The notes below the pieces were generated by a model. It ran no database searches. It was not told the origin of the DNA and saw only the letters and a list, made by a program, of their open reading frames with translations. The position numbers were made by a program, and so were the translations under genes. Shown here in pieces: positions 39,790 to 48,969 of a stretch of 64,000 nt of DNA (position 1 is the first letter of the stretch; every line of letters begins with the position of its first letter). This DNA is from SPCO01 sp964579825. GTDB lineage: Bacteria; Chloroflexota; Limnocylindria; Limnocylindrales; CSP1-4. The DNA is taken from positions 1 to 64,000 of the forward strand of contig CAZOHT010000005.1 of assembly GCA_964579825.1 (NCBI GenBank), in the 5' to 3' direction.

Positions 39790-40461
39790 GTGTCCAGGAC
39801 GCGCTGGGTCGCCGGCATCGGGCTGCTGCTCGTCATCGTGATCGTGCTTGCCGCCTTCGTGCGCGCCCGTGACGACCGCACGGCCTCGGGCTCTGGGGCG
39901 ACGCCATCGCCCGGATCGAGCGCGACGGCCAGTCCGTCCCCGAGCGATCCGCCGCCGGGGACGCCGTCGCCGATGCCGACAGCCGAGCCGTCGCCTGCGC
40001 CGGTCACGCCCACGCCCTCGACGGCCCCGACGCCCGCTCCGACCAGGCGACCCATCGCCTCGGGTGATCCACGGCTGCTGTACGCCGAGTTCCTGCTCCG
40101 CGTGACCGACGACCGGGCGAAGGTCACCGCGCTGAACCAGGCCCTCGCTGACGCGGCCCAGGGCGGCGACCTGCCGGCGGTCCGTCGAGCCGCCATCGAG
40201 ATCCTCGACTTCACCGATGCCGAGCACGACTGGCTGCGCGAGCACCCACCGGCCGCCTGTTACGCCGACGCCCACGCCGCGGCCGATGCGATGCTGTCCG
40301 CCTACGCCTCGGCGGCCGATGCGTTCATCGCCTGGGCCGATGCCGGATCCGGACTCGCGGGCCTGGCGGCGTTCGGGGCGGCCGTGGATGCGGCCGGCGC
40401 GGCCGGCGATGCGCTCACCGCCTTCGGGCGCGAGCTGGAGACGACGACATGCCTGGCCTGA
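39790..40461 (+). CDS. Membrane-anchored protein with Ser/Pro linker
   Basis: A 223-aa protein (GTG start). A single N-terminal membrane helix (GIGLLLVIVIVLAAFV) is followed by about 60 residues of Pro/Thr/Ser linker and a helical extracytoplasmic domain (VTALNQALADAAQGGDLPAVRRAAIEI, described in parts) with one Cys pair (PPAACYAD, TTTCLA). No family is recognised; the helical domain recalls that of the lipoprotein at 45861. Its end overlaps the fdhD start by 13 bp, so co-transcription is likely. Confidence 0.55.
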   Translation: MSRTRWVAGIGLLLVIVIVLAAFVRARDDRTASGSGATPSPGSSATASPSPSDPPPGTPSPMPTAEPSPAPVTPTPSTAPTPAPTRRPIASGDPRLLYAEFLLRVTDDRAKVTALNQALADAAQGGDLPAVRRAAIEILDFTDAEHDWLREHPPAACYADAHAAADAMLSAYASAADAFIAWADAGSGLAGLAAFGAAVDAAGAAGDALTAFGRELETTTCLA

Positions 40462-41321
40462 GCGACGACGACACCCCGCCGATCCGGCACATCGCGAACG
40501 CCCGCGTCCTCGCGGTCCGCGGGGAGTCGCTCGAGTTCCGCGACGACCGCGTGGTGGGCGAGGCTCCCCTGGAGATCCGAGCCGCCGGCCCGGGCCAGGC
40601 CCCGGTCGCGGTCGCGGTCACGATGCGGACCCCCGGTCACGAGGCGGAGCTGGCGATCGGGTTCCTGCGGACCGAGGGGCTCATCACCGGGTCCGAGGTC
40701 CTCTCGACGCACGCCGGAGACCCCCGCGACCTCAGCCAACCCGACGACACCATCCTGGTCCGCCTGGCCGTGCCGTTCGATGCCTCGTCCGTCGCGGAGC
40801 GCCACTTCATCGCGACCGCGTCGTGCGGGATCTGTGGCAAGGCATCGATCGACGAGGTCGCCCTGCGCTGTGACCCGATCCCGCCCGGCCCGGTCGTCAC
40901 GCGCCCGGTCATCCTCGCCCTGCCGGACATGTTGCGAGCGGCGCAACGGGCATTCGACCAGACCGGTGGCTTGCACGCGTCCGGGCTGTTCAGCGCGGAC
41001 GGCCAGCTCATCGCGATCCGGGAGGACGTGGGGCGGCACAACGCGCTCGACAAGGTGATCGGCTCGCAGGTCATGGCCGGCGCCCTGCCGCTCCACGATC
41101 GGATCCTCATGGTCTCGGGGCGGGTCAGCTTCGAGATCGTCCAGAAGGCGGCCGTGGCCGGGATCCCCGTCCTGTGCGCCGTGTCGGCACCGTCGGACCT
41201 GGCCATCGCCACCGCCGACCGCCTCGGGGTCACGCTCATCGGATTCCTGCGCGCCGACGGCTTCAACGTCTACACGCACGACGGCCGGATCGAACTGCGG
41301 GACCTGTCCGGCCTGGGCTGA
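40449..41321 (+). CDS. fdhD: Sulfur carrier protein FdhD
   Basis: A 290-aa FdhD/NarQ family protein: EAPLEIRAAG near 38, MRTPGHEAELAIGFL near 59, the cysteine pair C126-G-I-C129, REDVGRHNALDKVIG near 195, and SGRVSFEIVQKAA near 222. FdhD passes sulfur to the bis-MGD cofactor and is needed for active formate dehydrogenases. No formate dehydrogenase is in the window, but mobA, which makes the MGD cofactor, lies 7 kb downstream. Confidence 0.93.
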   Translation: MPGLSDDDTPPIRHIANARVLAVRGESLEFRDDRVVGEAPLEIRAAGPGQAPVAVAVTMRTPGHEAELAIGFLRTEGLITGSEVLSTHAGDPRDLSQPDDTILVRLAVPFDASSVAERHFIATASCGICGKASIDEVALRCDPIPPGPVVTRPVILALPDMLRAAQRAFDQTGGLHASGLFSADGQLIAIREDVGRHNALDKVIGSQVMAGALPLHDRILMVSGRVSFEIVQKAAVAGIPVLCAVSAPSDLAIATADRLGVTLIGFLRADGFNVYTHDGRIELRDLSGLG

Positions 41322-41432
41322 GGGCCTCGCTCGTGGTCGCGGGCTCGCTATGCTGATGGTTCGCTGGCGCCGACGCCCACGACCGGCCATGCCCACAGCG
41401 CGTACGAGAGATGAGAGAGGCGGTCCTCCGCG

Positions 41433-42800
41433 ATGACTGACCCTACCGACGCCGTCACGGTCCCGCCGGCCGCTCCGGCCAGTGCCCCGGCCGAGTCGCC
41501 GCCGGCCCCGCCCGCCCAGGCGCGGACACGAACCGCCGGCCGCGGCCGGCGCGTGCTCGCGATCCTCGCCCTCATCCTGGCGTGCGTCACCATCACCGTC
41601 TCGACGGTCGCGGTCTGGACCCATCAGGTCGCCCTGAAGACGGACCGGTTCACGGCCCTCGTCGCCGACGTCGTCGACGATCCCGCCGTGATCGATCCGC
41701 TCGCCGCCCGGGTCTCCACCCAGGTCATCGAGTCACTCGACGTCGAAGGGCGGATCGCGGCCGCACTGCCCGGCCCGTCGCAGGTCCTGGCACCGGCCAT
41801 CACCAACGCGGTCCGCGAGGCCATCGAGCAGCGCCTGCAGGTCGCCCTGGCGGACCCGCGGGTCCAGGACGCCCTGCTCACGACCATCTCGTTCACCCAT
41901 GAGCGGCTGGTGCGGCTCCTGCGGGACGAGGGCGATGCGGTGACGCTCGTGGACGGCTACGTCTACGTCAACGTCTTCCCGATCGTGGGGACCGCGCTGG
42001 CCGAACTCCAGTCGATGGGGATCATCCCGGCGAGCGTGACGCTGCCGGACCTGTCATCCCCGGACGCGCCCGATGCCCTGGCGGCCAAGCTGGAGGCGGC
42101 CCTCGGCGTCACGCTCCCCGACGACTTCGGGACCGTGAAGCTCATGCCGGCGGCTCGACTCGAGACGGCTCGGACCTTCGTCAAGGTGTTCGATCTCATC
42201 GTCGTCGTCCTGATCGTCCTGTCGATCCTGCTCGTCGCGCTGGCCCTGTGGCTCGCCACGAGTCGACGGAAGATGGCCCTGGCCCTGGCCATCGGCACGA
42301 TCATCTCGTTCCTGATCGCCCGCCTGGCGCTCAACGGGATCCGCGAGTCCCTGCTGGGCGCCATCGAGGACGAGGGCCTCGTCGGGGCCGTGCGATCGGT
42401 GGGGCAGGCCACCTTGGAGGATCTGCGCAGCGTCACCATCATCGTCCTCGTCGGCGCCGTGATCATCGCGATCGTGGCCTACGTGGCCGGCCGGCCGGCC
42501 TGGCTGACGCGGACCGCCGGCGCGGCCTCGGGTGTGGCCGCGGGCGCGGCCTCGAGTGCGGCGGCCGGCGTGTCGTCGGGCGCGGCGTCGGTGACCGGTG
42601 CCGCCCCGTCCAAGGAGGCACTGGCCGAGACGGCACGGGCCAACCGGGTCCACATCGAGCGTGTCGGCCTGGTCGCCATCGGCTTCATCGTGCTGTGGAT
42701 CGCGATCGGGCTGGAGGTGGCCCTACTCGGCCTGGCCCTGGTGATCGGATGGGAGCTGATCATGGGGTTCCTGTCTCGTGAGCCGGCCGACGAAGGGTGA
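41433..42800 (+). CDS. Large hypothetical membrane protein
   Basis: A 455-aa protein. It has a Pro/Ala-rich cytoplasmic N-terminus, a helix at about 42-62 (VLAILALILACVTITVSTV), a long extracytoplasmic region (65-245, TDRFTALVADVVDDPAVIDP), helices near 252-275, 285-300 and 345-365, an Ala/Gly/Ser-rich linker (GVAAGAASSAAAGVSSGAA) and a last hydrophobic hairpin. No family can be named. TATGCT at 41349-41354 is a likely -10; an SD-like GAGAGG precedes the ATG. Confidence 0.6.
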   Translation: MTDPTDAVTVPPAAPASAPAESPPAPPAQARTRTAGRGRRVLAILALILACVTITVSTVAVWTHQVALKTDRFTALVADVVDDPAVIDPLAARVSTQVIESLDVEGRIAAALPGPSQVLAPAITNAVREAIEQRLQVALADPRVQDALLTTISFTHERLVRLLRDEGDAVTLVDGYVYVNVFPIVGTALAELQSMGIIPASVTLPDLSSPDAPDALAAKLEAALGVTLPDDFGTVKLMPAARLETARTFVKVFDLIVVVLIVLSILLVALALWLATSRRKMALALAIGTIISFLIARLALNGIRESLLGAIEDEGLVGAVRSVGQATLEDLRSVTIIVLVGAVIIAIVAYVAGRPAWLTRTAGAASGVAAGAASSAAAGVSSGAASVTGAAPSKEALAETARANRVHIERVGLVAIGFIVLWIAIGLEVALLGLALVIGWELIMGFLSREPADEG

Positions 42801-42837
42801 CCCACGAGGCACCGGATCGACCAGTGAGGGGCGGACG

Positions 42838-43554
42838 GTGACCGACGGAACGGCGGTGGACGATCGGCCGGGGTCCGAGGCGCCGGCGGACGAGTCGCCG
42901 CATGGCTTCGCGGCGACGGCCCGCGAGGCCTGGGCGGAAGAACGGGTCGAGGTCGTCGCGGCCATCCTCCTGGCCCTCGCCACGGTCCTGTCCGCGTGGG
43001 GCGCCTACCAGGCGACGCGCTGGAGTGGCGAGCAGGCGAACAACTACGCCGAATCCGCGGCGCTTCGGGCGGAGAGCGGCCGCCACGGGACGGTCGCCTC
43101 GCGCCAGATCCAGATCGACGTCCAGACGTTCATCGCCTGGGTGGATGCCAAGGCGACCGGCGACGACCGCCTGGCCGACTTCTACGTGGAACGCTTCCGT
43201 CCCGAGTTCCTGCCGGCATTCACCGCGTGGCGGCTCGGCACCGACCTCGACTCGGAGGGCTTGCCGGAGGGCACCCCGTTCGACCAGCCCGAGTACGTCA
43301 ATGCCGAGCAGGCGCTTGCGGACTCCCTGTTCGCCCAGGCGGATGCCGCGCTGGCCGAGGCGCAGTGGAACAACCAGATCAGCGACAACTTCGTCCTGAC
43401 CGCCGTCCTGTTCGCCTCCGTCCTGCTCTTCGCCGGGATCGCGCCCCGCTTCCGCCCGCAGTGGATCCGCTGGACGATGCTCGCGGTCGCCGGCGTCGTG
43501 TTCTGCGTCGGCCTGGTCGTCGAGTTCCTGTTGCCCCAGAACGTCGGGATCTAG
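42838..43554 (+). CDS. DUF4337-like membrane protein
   Basis: A 238-aa protein. An acidic N-terminus leads to a helix with VVAAILLALATVLSAWGAYQ and the motif ATRWSGEQANNYAES, then a soluble helical part, and two C-terminal helices (NFVLTAVLFASVLLFAGIAP and IRWTMLAVAGVVFCVGL). The W-x-S/A..Q pattern after helix 1 is typical of DUF4337 and related proteins of unknown function. GTG 42838 has GAGGGG upstream; a longer frame from 42778 would overlap the previous gene. Confidence 0.6.
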   Translation: MTDGTAVDDRPGSEAPADESPHGFAATAREAWAEERVEVVAAILLALATVLSAWGAYQATRWSGEQANNYAESAALRAESGRHGTVASRQIQIDVQTFIAWVDAKATGDDRLADFYVERFRPEFLPAFTAWRLGTDLDSEGLPEGTPFDQPEYVNAEQALADSLFAQADAALAEAQWNNQISDNFVLTAVLFASVLLFAGIAPRFRPQWIRWTMLAVAGVVFCVGLVVEFLLPQNVGI

Positions 43555-43595
43555 CGGTCGCCGGCAGGGGCTGCTCGCCGCCGGGCGTGCCGACC

Positions 43596-45770
43596 TTAGC
43601 GGTCGTCCCGATCCGATGGGGTCAGGAAGACCCGGAACAGGACGACAAAGCTGACGATCAGCGTGATCGCAAAGGCGATCATCGCCAGGTAGGCGACGCC
43701 CTGGAACTGGGACAGTTCCGGCTGCAGGAGGATGGCCATCACGATCGCCGTCCCGATGAGCTGGCCGACGACGATGACGCCGACGGTGGCCTGGCGACCG
43801 ATGTCGTTGATGCCGGAGATGGACTTCTCCAGGCCCTTCGTGTCCACCTCGACGACGATCTTGCCCTTGTTGAACATGTCCAGCCATTGGAGGGCGGCGC
43901 CCTCCATCGACGGCACCCGCCGGGCCAGCTCCTTGCCGATCCGGACGGCGCTGCCCTGGACCTGCTTGGAGATCTTCTCAGGCGTGAAGTTCTCGAGGAG
44001 CGCGGCGCGCGCCTCGGTCACGGCCGCCTCGCCCAGGTCGATGTCGAATGACAGGGCACGGGCGGTCTCCTCGGCCTGGATGACGGCCTTCATCGCCAGG
44101 GTCAGCTGGCTGTCGAGGCGCAGCCCGTTGTCGAACACGGCGCCGAGGAAGCCACTCAGGGCACTGCCCAGCGACGTCGCCTTGCCGTAGATGAGGTACT
44201 GGCGGGCGAGCCGGTCGATGTCGTCGCGGAAACCGGCCTCATCGAACGACGCGGTCGGCTTGCCGAGGGCGAGCATCCCGTCGCCGATGCCCGGGATGTC
44301 GACCTCCTTGATGGCATAGATCAGGCCGAGCAGGTCCACCCGCTGCTGCGAGTCGAGCTTGCCGACGAGGCCGAGATCGAGGAACACGATCCGCTTGGTC
44401 TCGGGATCGCCCAGGATGTTGCCCGGGTGGGGGTCGCCGTGGAAGAACCCGTCGATGAGGACCTGCTTGATGATCGAGCGGATGAAGATCGTTCCGAGCT
44501 CGGTCGTATCGAAGCCGGCCGCCCGCAGCTCGTCCGCCTTGGAGATCTTGATCCCCTTGACGAATTCCATCGTGATGACCCGCTGGCCGGACAGGTCGTC
44601 GTAGACGGTGGGGACATGGATCTCGGGGAAGCGCTGCATCCCGTCCGCAAGGCGCTTGGCGTGGTACGCCTCGTTGCGGTAGTCGAGCTCCTTGAGCACG
44701 CCCGCCGCGAACTCCGCGACGATGCCCTTGAGGCCGATCTTGCGGGCCATCGAGAAGCGCTTCTCGACGACACCGGCGAGTTCCTCGATGACGCCCAGGT
44801 CCGCCTGCGTCTTGGCCTGGATCCGCGGGCGTTGGACCTTGACCGCGACGATCGTGCCGTCCTGGAGCGTGGCTCGGTGGACCTGCGCGGTGGACGCGGC
44901 CGCGAACGGTTCGTGCTCGAACGTCGCGTACAGGACCTCCGGATCCTGCCCCAGCTCCTTGGTGACGATGGCCTGCACGTCGTCCCACGCGAACGGGGCG
45001 GCGTCGCTCTGGAGCTTGGCCAGCTCGTCGATCCAGGCCGGCGGCAGGATGTCGCTCCGGCTCGCCATCATCTGGCCGATCTTCACGTAGGTGGGTCCGA
45101 GCTGCTGGAGCATCGCCCGCACCCGCTCCGGCCCGGCGGCGTCGCCGAGGGTGTCCGTCTCCCCGAGGACGACCCGGCTGAACCAGTTGCGGACCGGCCC
45201 GAGTGGCGTTTCGGCCAGGGCGATGTCCACGCCGGTCGAGTAGATCGCGTTGTAGACCTGCTGGAGGCGCAGGTTCTCGAGGATGGCGTTGCGTCGCGGC
45301 GTGGGAAGGGACTCCAGGAACCCCCACATGCGGCGGTTCCGCTCCGGGTCCAGATTCGGTCGATTCAGGCCAAGGACGATGTCGGCCGTTGCCGACAGGC
45401 CGGTGTAGAGGGCGGCCGCCAGGATGATCCAGAGGATGGTCGGGTCCGCGACGACCGCGATCTTGATGGGGGCGATGATCGACGTGATCCAGATCGCGAT
45501 CGCATTGATGATCACGACGAAGAACCCCATGGTCGAGAACAGCAGGCGTCCGGTCAGCGCGACCAGCACGGGTCGGGCGAACCGGTTGACCAGGACCAGG
45601 ACGGCCGCCCAGCTGAGGAAGCCGACCACGCCGGCACCACGCAGGGCGGCGATGGGGGCCGTGTCCGTCCCGAACGGGAAGGGCTGCTGCACCGTGATGA
45701 AGTCCAGGAGCAGGACGATCGCCACCAGGATGGCGAGGTCGACGAGGACCTCGACGACGAACCGACGCAT
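43596..45770 (-). CDS. ABC1/UbiB-type atypical kinase with N-terminal membrane domain
   Basis: A 724-aa protein. Residues 1-135 hold about four membrane helices. The ABC1 kinase-like domain follows: K230-IGQ, AAAS at 290-293 (the alanine-rich nucleotide loop), K311 in VAVKVQRP, HGDPHPGN at 444-451, and LDLG at 464-467. Two C-terminal helices lie near 650-700. UbiB/COQ8 proteins are ATPases supporting quinone or lipid metabolism. Usual members lack the N-terminal membrane block (about 550 aa). The start at 45770 has GAGG 7 nt upstream. Confidence 0.88.
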   Translation of the reverse strand: MRRFVVEVLVDLAILVAIVLLLDFITVQQPFPFGTDTAPIAALRGAGVVGFLSWAAVLVLVNRFARPVLVALTGRLLFSTMGFFVVIINAIAIWITSIIAPIKIAVVADPTILWIILAAALYTGLSATADIVLGLNRPNLDPERNRRMWGFLESLPTPRRNAILENLRLQQVYNAIYSTGVDIALAETPLGPVRNWFSRVVLGETDTLGDAAGPERVRAMLQQLGPTYVKIGQMMASRSDILPPAWIDELAKLQSDAAPFAWDDVQAIVTKELGQDPEVLYATFEHEPFAAASTAQVHRATLQDGTIVAVKVQRPRIQAKTQADLGVIEELAGVVEKRFSMARKIGLKGIVAEFAAGVLKELDYRNEAYHAKRLADGMQRFPEIHVPTVYDDLSGQRVITMEFVKGIKISKADELRAAGFDTTELGTIFIRSIIKQVLIDGFFHGDPHPGNILGDPETKRIVFLDLGLVGKLDSQQRVDLLGLIYAIKEVDIPGIGDGMLALGKPTASFDEAGFRDDIDRLARQYLIYGKATSLGSALSGFLGAVFDNGLRLDSQLTLAMKAVIQAEETARALSFDIDLGEAAVTEARAALLENFTPEKISKQVQGSAVRIGKELARRVPSMEGAALQWLDMFNKGKIVVEVDTKGLEKSISGINDIGRQATVGVIVVGQLIGTAIVMAILLQPELSQFQGVAYLAMIAFAITLIVSFVVLFRVFLTPSDRDDR

Positions 45771-45860
45771 CCGGGACCTCACAGTTGCCTGACCGATGGG
45801 GTCTTCAGCCTATCACCGGGCCCCGCGGCGTGAGGCCGTCGCCCGCGCTCGGATCAGGCC

Positions 45861-46283
45861 TCAGGGGCAGCTCGGCTTGAGCTCCGTCTCGACGATCGCC
45901 GCCGCGGCACTGACATCCGCGATCGCGGATGTCAGCTGGACGGACGAGTCCGCGATCGCCCCGGCGTTCGCTTCCTCGTAGGTGGCTTCCAGTTCGCCCA
46001 CCGCACCTTCGAGATCGCTCAGCTGCTGGGCGATCTCGGCCTGAGCGCCCTCGATCAGCAGGTCGGTCGCGCCGGCGACGCCGTCGATCGCGGCCTTGAG
46101 GTCTCCGCTGCTCACGGTCGCGACGTCGATCGCGTCGAGGGCCGCCACGGACGCCTTGAGGGTCGCTGCGTTGGTGCAGGTCGCGGCGCCGTCCGGGGCG
46201 GTGGACGCGCTCGGCGTCGACGATCCACAGGCCATCGCGAAGAGACTTGCGGCCAGGGCCAGGAGGACGAGGATCCGGGGCAT
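45861..46283 (-). CDS. Putative lipoprotein, helical
   Basis: A 140-aa protein with a signal helix ending FAMAC (Cys19), followed by Gly/Ser. The mature part is alanine-rich and predicted helical (LKASVAALDAIDVATVSSGD) with a Cys pair at the two ends (TCTNA, KPSCP). No family is recognised. TATCGT about 60 bp upstream may be its -10. Divergent from the ClC gene. Confidence 0.6.
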   Translation of the reverse strand: MPRILVLLALAASLFAMACGSSTPSASTAPDGAATCTNAATLKASVAALDAIDVATVSSGDLKAAIDGVAGATDLLIEGAQAEIAQQLSDLEGAVGELEATYEEANAGAIADSSVQLTSAIADVSAAAAIVETELKPSCP

Positions 46284-46437
46284 CGGCTGGCTCCACTGCG
46301 GGTCCGGAACGTCCGCCATCCGCGCGGGCCGCCGGGGTGGCGCCACGATAGCAGGACGGGTCGGTGCGACGACCCCGGATCCGCTCGGTCGACGGCCACG
46401 CGGTGCAGTACCCTGCGCGGATGCTTGGGAGTCGCGC

Positions 46438-47766
46438 ATGAGCCACCCACCGGTCGACACGTCCGCCTCCCTGACGTCCGTGACCGGGTCCGGTGCGCCG
46501 GACGACGAGCTGGCCCCGGCCGGTGAGACCCGCCAGCGCGTCTACCTCCACGTCGTGATCGTCGCGATCGTCGGGGCGCTCGCGGTCCTCGTCTGGCTGA
46601 CGATCTACAACCTCGGCAACGAGCTGCTCTGGAAGAACGGGGCCATCACCGCCAACCCGTGGCTGTTCCCGGCCATCTGCCTGCCGTTCTCCCTCGCGGT
46701 GGGGCTCCTGAACCGGTACCTGCAGGCACCGAACAACGTCAACGGATCCGCCCTGGACAGCCTGTTCGCCGACCCGGCCGGCGTCGACTGGCGCCGGCTG
46801 CCGGTGACGATCGTCATGCCGCTGGCATCGCTGTTCTCCGGCGCGGTCCTCGGGCCGGAAGGCGGTATCGGCGGGATCGCCGCCCAGGTCGGGGCGGCCT
46901 ACTCGGCGGGCGTGAAGGTCCCGCCGGCGAGACGGCCGCGGATCATCTTCTCGGCCGTGGCGAGCGCCTACAACGGCCTCATCGCCAACCCGCTGTTCAC
47001 GGGTGTCCTCGGCACCGAGCTGATCAAGGACAAGACCGCCGCCGCGGCGACGCTCCCGGCCAACCTCATCGGCGGTGCGATCGGGTTCCTCATCTTCACC
47101 GGCGTCGGCTATCCGGGACTGGGCAACTACCTGGACCTGCCGCAGGTCCCCGGCGTCACGTTCGTGGACGTCATCCTGGCCGTGGTCCTCGCGCTGGTCG
47201 GTCTCGTCCTCGCGATCCTGGCCGGGGTCCTGTTCCGCGTCTCGGCGCGCGTCTTCGGGCGGTTCGACGATCGAGTCGTCCTGCGCGCGCTCATCGGTGG
47301 CGTGATCTTCAGCATCGTCGGCGTCGTCGCACCGATCGTCATGTTCTCCGGGGAGACCCAGGTCCAGACACTCGTCGCGGATCCGTCCGCGTACGGGGTC
47401 GGCGGCCTGTTCGGCCTGGCGCTCCTGAAGATCGCCCTCCTGGCCGTCGCGTTCAAGAGCGGGTTCTTCGGCGGCCCGACGTTCCCCGGGATCTTCGCGT
47501 CGGTGTCCGTGGCACTCGCCCTGAATCTCGTCTTCCCTGACGCTCGAGTGGACGTCCTGATCGGGGCGATCATGGCTGGCTTCCTGACCGTGCTGTTCAA
47601 GGCGCCGTTCATGGTCATCCTGCTCACGGCGTTCATGCTCCAGGCGGATATGGACGTCATCGCGCTCATCGTGCTGTCGGTCGCGACGGTGCTGATCGTC
47701 CAGCCGATCCTGCTCGACCTGGTCGCGGCCCGGCGGGCGGCGAAGGGGTCGACGGTCGCGTCCTGA
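46438..47766 (+). CDS. ClC-type chloride channel/antiporter
   Basis: A 442-aa membrane protein with the ClC topology. LGPEGGIGGIAAQVG near 140 corresponds to the GREGP chloride motif (with Pro and Gly in place of Arg-Glu-Gly), and FKSGFFGGPTFPGIF near 340 to the GxFxP motif. The usual proton-pathway Glu appears to be E in GPEGG. It transports Cl- or, in some groups, F-. TACCCT (46409-46414) predicts transcription from 46421, giving a 17-nt leader with GGGAG 6 nt before the ATG. Confidence 0.85.
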   Translation: MSHPPVDTSASLTSVTGSGAPDDELAPAGETRQRVYLHVVIVAIVGALAVLVWLTIYNLGNELLWKNGAITANPWLFPAICLPFSLAVGLLNRYLQAPNNVNGSALDSLFADPAGVDWRRLPVTIVMPLASLFSGAVLGPEGGIGGIAAQVGAAYSAGVKVPPARRPRIIFSAVASAYNGLIANPLFTGVLGTELIKDKTAAAATLPANLIGGAIGFLIFTGVGYPGLGNYLDLPQVPGVTFVDVILAVVLALVGLVLAILAGVLFRVSARVFGRFDDRVVLRALIGGVIFSIVGVVAPIVMFSGETQVQTLVADPSAYGVGGLFGLALLKIALLAVAFKSGFFGGPTFPGIFASVSVALALNLVFPDARVDVLIGAIMAGFLTVLFKAPFMVILLTAFMLQADMDVIALIVLSVATVLIVQPILLDLVAARRAAKGSTVAS

Positions 47767-47829
47767 TCCACCCGAGGCGTACCATCACCAGGCGGTCGAG
47801 GACGGCCCCGCCACACCAAGGAGACGCAC

Positions 47830-48348
47830 ATGGCTGACAAGCAGGTCGTGCTGGCCATCTTCCCGGACGAAGCCGCCGCCGATGCCGCGGTCGAGTCGCT
47901 GAACGGCTGGGCCAAGGACAACCACGAGAAACTCGACGCGATCGGCGTCCTGTGCCTGGACGACCAGGGCAAGGTCATGGACCATAAGCTCGGCAAGCGT
48001 ACCGTGGGCAAGGGCGCGGGGATCGGCCTGGTCCTCGCCCTGGCGACCCCGGTCGGCGCGGCCGCCGTTCTGGCCGGTGGCGTCATCGGGGCGGCCCACC
48101 ACAAGAGCCTTGGCCTGACCGACGACAACCGCCAGCAACTCGAGGCCGATCTCAAGGACGGCAAGGCGGCGGTCGGCGTCCTCGTCGAGCCACATGAGGC
48201 CGACGTGCTGTACGCCCAGCTGACGGCCCTTGGTGGCACGGTCAAGTTGCTGCCGGTCAGCGATGCCGCCCTCAACGAGGCGGCGATGAGCTTCCCGTCG
48301 ATGACCGGCGGCGCGGAGTCGGTCGCGGCGCCGGCCCGAGGCGGCTGA
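47830..48348 (+). CDS. DUF1269 family protein
   Basis: A 172-aa protein. The N-terminal KQVVLAIFPDEAAADAAVES, a central glycine-rich hydrophobic stretch (GKGAGIGLVLALATPVGAAA) and an alpha/beta C-terminus match DUF1269-like proteins, possibly peripheral to the membrane. It is the free-standing version of the domain fused to the sulfatase at 16697. AAGGAG precedes the ATG, and TACCAT lies about 45 bp upstream. Function unknown. Confidence 0.75.
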   Translation: MADKQVVLAIFPDEAAADAAVESLNGWAKDNHEKLDAIGVLCLDDQGKVMDHKLGKRTVGKGAGIGLVLALATPVGAAAVLAGGVIGAAHHKSLGLTDDNRQQLEADLKDGKAAVGVLVEPHEADVLYAQLTALGGTVKLLPVSDAALNEAAMSFPSMTGGAESVAAPARGG

Positions 48349-48386
48349 GCGGGTCCGTCGGCTCGCCCGGCCGCGGCCCACACGCC

Positions 48387-48968
48387 GTGACCGTCAGCGC
48401 GGTCGTCCTCGCCGGCGGACGCTCGGCGCGATTCGGGCGGGACAAGCTGGCGGAGCCGCTCGACGGCGTCCCGCTCCTGTGGCGGACGATCGAGGCGGTG
48501 CGGACGGTCGCCGACGACATCGTCGTGGTCGTCGCACCGGGTTCGGGGCCGGAGCTGCCAGCTGACGTTCGCGTCGCCTACGACCGCACCACCGGCGATG
48601 GTCCCTTGGTCGGCGTGCTGGCCGGACTCGAGGCGGTCCGCCACGACCTGGTGGTCGTGGTCGGCGGGGACATGCCGTGGCTCCGGCCGGATGTCCTCGG
48701 CCTGATGCTCGCCTCACTAGACGCAGGCACGGACGCCGCCGTGCTGGAGCTCGCCTCGAGATCCCAGCAGCTCCCGATCGCCGCCCGTCGCGGTCCGGCT
48801 CTTGGCACCGTTCGGAGCCTGATCGAGTCGGGCGAGCGGCGGCTCGGCGCCTTGCTCGAAGCGCTCGAGCCCGTGCAGGTCGTCGAGGCCGACTGGCGGG
48901 CCATCGACCCGAAGGCGGACACGATCCGCGACGTCGACACCCCGGAGGACCTGCCGACCTCCGGCTGA
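48387..48968 (+). CDS. mobA: Molybdenum cofactor guanylyltransferase
   Basis: A 193-aa nucleotidyltransferase. VVLAGGRSARFGRDK (6-20) is the NTP-binding signature of MobA; GGDMPWL near 92 gives the Mg2+ ligand Asp, and DVDTPEDL is at the end. MobA links GMP to molybdopterin to make MGD for enzymes such as formate dehydrogenase, which fits fdhD in the same neighbourhood. The start is GTG 48387 without a clear ribosome site. It is tail-to-tail with the amidohydrolase. Confidence 0.88.
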   Translation: MTVSAVVLAGGRSARFGRDKLAEPLDGVPLLWRTIEAVRTVADDIVVVVAPGSGPELPADVRVAYDRTTGDGPLVGVLAGLEAVRHDLVVVVGGDMPWLRPDVLGLMLASLDAGTDAAVLELASRSQQLPIAARRGPALGTVRSLIESGERRLGALLEALEPVQVVEADWRAIDPKADTIRDVDTPEDLPTSG

Positions 48969-48969
48969 G

